Below are positions 6,060 to 7,688 of a DNA stretch of 7,688 bases, in pieces. A program made the position numbers and the translations under genes. The stretch is from Planctomycetota bacterium (GTDB taxonomy: Bacteria > Planctomycetota > MHYJ01 > JACPRB01). Each line of letters begins with the position of its first letter. The first letter of the stretch is position 1. Location: assembly GCA_016200125.1 (NCBI GenBank), contig JACQFK010000307.1, positions 1 through 7,688 on the forward strand. The letters run 5' to 3'. The notes under the pieces were generated by a model, which worked only from the letters and a program-made list of their open reading frames with translations, searched no databases and had not been told where the DNA came from.

Positions 6060-7688
6060 TGAACGCGACGGAGACCGAGCGCGCCCGCTTGAGCGGCTCG
6101 AGAAGATCGCCCATGCCGAAGCCGACGGCGCGGATCGACTTTCCGTCCTGCTGGAGGTAGAGGGACAGGTGGTCGTTCTTCTTGCCCATGAGGCGCGGCT
6201 CGCCGGCCACTTTGACGTGCGAGGAGACGAGCAGCGGCACGGGGTTGCCCGGGCCGTGCGGGGCCAGGCGCTCCAGCTCGCGCACCACCGGCCGCGTCAC
6301 CGCGCCGATGGGGACCTCGTCGTCGACCTCGAGCTTCGGCGTCAGGTTTTCCGCCGTCAGCATCCGGCCGACGTGGCGGTCCATCTTGCGGCGGAAGGCC
6401 TCGAGATGCTCCGCCTTGAGCGACAGGCCGGCGGCCATCGCGTGGCCCCCGTGGGTGATCAGGTGCTCCGCGCAGCTCTCGAGCGCCTCGTGCAGCGCCA
6501 GGCCGCCGATCGACCGCGCCGAGCCGCGCGCCACGCCGCTCTCGTCGATCGCCATCACGAAGGAGGGCCGGTAGAAGCGGTCGACGAGCCGCGCCGCGAC
6601 GATGCCCACCACGCCGACGTGCCAGCGCGCGTCCGCGAGGATGATCGCCGCCCCGGGGCCGCCCTCGGACTCCACCTGCGAGAGGGCCTGCTCGAACATC
6701 TCGTCCTCGATCCCCTTGCGGTGGCGGTTGGACTTCTCGAGCAGGGAGAGGATCTCGCCGATGCGCTTCTCGTCGTCGCTGACCAGCAGGTCGATGCAGT
6801 CCATCGCGGTCCCGATGCGTCCCAGCGCGTTGAGCCGCGGCGCCAGCTTGAAGCTGACGTCGAAGGTCTCGATCACCTTCCCCTCGAGCCGCGCCAGCTC
6901 CAGCAGGGAGCGAAGACCCTTGCCCCGGCAGGCGCGCAGCGCGTCCAGGCCGTAGCGGACGTAGATGCGGTTCTCCCCGATGAGGGGGCAGACGTCGGCG
7001 ATCGTCCCCAGCGCCGCGAGCCCCATGGCGTCGAGGATGAAGCCCTCGAAGCCGGGACGCTGCTTCGCGCCCACTCGGTCGGCCAGCGCCCAGGCGACCT
7101 TGAAGGAGATCCCCGCCGAGCAGATCCCCGTGAACCCGTAGGTCGAGTCGCGCAGCTTCGGGTTGATGATCGCCGTGGCGTCCGGCAGCGCCGCGCCCGG
7201 CTCGTGGTGGTCGAGGATCAGCGCGTCCATCCCCAGCTTCCGGGCGAGGGCGATCTCCTCGACGTCGTTGGTCCCGCAGTCGATGGTGACCAGCACCTTC
7301 GCCCCCTCGGCGGCGAAGGCCTCGACGGCCGCGGCGTTGAGCCCGTAGCCGTCCCTGACGCGGTGGGGGACGCGGTAGGTGAAGGGCACCCCCAGCAGCG
7401 CGAAGAGCTTGATCAGGATCGCCGTGCCCGAGGTGCCGTCGACGTCGTAGTCGCCGAAGATCGCGACCTTTTCCCGGCCGCGGACCGCCGCCTCGAGGCG
7501 GTCGACCGCGCGGGGCATATCGTTGAACTTCTCAGGGTTGATGAGCGCCGAAAGCTCCGGCTTGAGGAAGCCCCGGGCGTCGGCCGGCTCGCGCACGCCG
7601 CGGTTGACCAGCAGCGTCGCGGTGAGATCCGAGACGTTGAGGGAGTGGGCCAGCCGCGCGCTGGCCGTCCTATCGGCCGGCGCGAAGA
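5941..7688 (-). CDS. recJ: Single-stranded-DNA-specific exonuclease RecJ, partial at both ends
   Basis: RecJ is a cytoplasmic 5'-3' single-strand DNA exonuclease of the DHH superfamily, acting in RecF-pathway recombination, mismatch repair and base-excision repair. The frame is open to the right edge, so the N-terminus is cut off; the in-window sequence begins FAPADRTASARLAHSLNVSD. GTG 7594-7596 is internal, not the start. Motifs in order, by residue from that GTG: FGDYDVDGTSG (motif I, 47-57), TIDCGTND and LILDHHEPG (DHH motif), ALGTIADVCPL, PRLNALGRIG, then the DHHA1 part with WHVGVVGIVAARLVDR and THGGHAMAAG. An OB-fold follows up to IRAVGFGMGDLLEPLKRARS. Homology ends at 6058. The remaining 38 residues to TGA 5941-5943 are Arg-rich out-of-frame translation of the ceramidase-like gene. 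The catalytic core is complete, but the end of the OB domain is lost. Activity of the truncated protein, if it really exists in the cell, cannot be judged. Confidence 0.93.
   Translation of the reverse strand, partial: FAPADRTASARLAHSLNVSDLTATLLVNRGVREPADARGFLKPELSALINPEKFNDMPRAVDRLEAAVRGREKVAIFGDYDVDGTSGTAILIKLFALLGVPFTYRVPHRVRDGYGLNAAAVEAFAAEGAKVLVTIDCGTNDVEEIALARKLGMDALILDHHEPGAALPDATAIINPKLRDSTYGFTGICSAGISFKVAWALADRVGAKQRPGFEGFILDAMGLAALGTIADVCPLIGENRIYVRYGLDALRACRGKGLRSLLELARLEGKVIETFDVSFKLAPRLNALGRIGTAMDCIDLLVSDDEKRIGEILSLLEKSNRHRKGIEDEMFEQALSQVESEGGPGAAIILADARWHVGVVGIVAARLVDRFYRPSFVMAIDESGVARGSARSIGGLALHEALESCAEHLITHGGHAMAAGLSLKAEHLEAFRRKMDRHVGRMLTAENLTPKLEVDDEVPIGAVTRPVVRELERLAPHGPGNPVPLLVSSHVKVAGEPRLMGKKNDHLSLYLQQDGKSIRAVGFGMGDLLEPLKRARSVSVAFTRQRALRRRRALQGPEREREVGSDLAGRILAGARRLLRP
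6054..6060 (-). other. Breakpoint joining truncated recJ to the truncated ceramidase-like gene
   Basis: Reading the minus strand, RecJ codons are convincing through ACC 6058-6060 (end of SVSVAFT). Convincing ceramidase-family codons start at GGC 6054-6056 in a different frame, leaving one extra C (6057) in a CCC run. The RecJ family expects several dozen more residues after VAFT, usually beginning with Pro. The ceramidase side expects a leader plus the first half of a calcium loop before GNGRYD. Both are absent. A deletion at short homology around an ACCC(C)GG word, or an assembly misjoin, would give this picture; deleting one C would fuse the frames into a single long reading frame. Confidence 0.75.

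Noticed and set aside
5028..6062. Plus-strand open frame (344 codons) opposite the ceramidase-like gene
   Set aside because: Arg/Pro/Leu/His-rich shadow frame with no motif that runs straight through the breakpoint.
1..7688. A new defence, mobile or CRISPR-like system
   Set aside because: No direct-repeat arrays, transposase, integrase, toxin-antitoxin pair, phage genes or tRNA attachment site; RecJ here shows ordinary housekeeping motifs.

Overview
This is a high-G+C bacterial chromosomal window with tightly packed genes and mostly G/C-ending codons. A lipobox protein suggests a cell with an outer membrane. The mix of genes (a short MnmG, a family-4-type glycosyltransferase with an FDFDDA motif, an HELVH gluzincin lipoprotein, a PHP hydrolase and a ceramidase-family hydrolase) would suit a Planctomycetota- or Acidobacteriota-like lineage or an uncultivated relative. 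That placement is an inference; nothing in the window fixes the phylum.

Layout. The + strand carries the last 22 codons of an upstream gene (3-68), then mnmG (126-1868, tRNA wobble-uridine modification). A GT4-like glycosyltransferase (1865-2830) overlaps mnmG by ATGA. A small zinc-metallopeptidase lipoprotein follows (2875-3750). The - strand reads leftward from the right edge: recJ (entering at 7688), a neutral/alkaline-ceramidase-family hydrolase (down to 4875) and a PHP-domain phosphoesterase (3826-4875), the last two joined by a one-base TAATG overlap. The two gene sets converge on a short intergenic patch (about 3736-3828) made of nested inverted repeats. It looks like a dispersed intergenic repeat and may also act as a bidirectional terminator.

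The main anomaly is at 6054-6060. RecJ homology stops abruptly inside its C-terminal OB domain. On the next bases, in another frame, ceramidase-family sequence begins in the middle of a calcium-binding-like repeat. The 3' end of recJ and the 5' end of the ceramidase-like gene are both missing, so this is a deletion, rearrangement or assembly misjoin. The last 38 residues of the recJ open frame are out-of-frame ceramidase sequence, not RecJ.

Apart from that junction the genes are recognisable housekeeping or envelope genes. I found no CRISPR array, tRNA, rRNA, insertion sequence, phage gene or defence island, and no convincing new multi-gene system. The points most worth following up are the junction, the intergenic repeat, the absence of the canonical nucleophile serine in the ceramidase-like protein, and a low-G+C patch at its 3' end.
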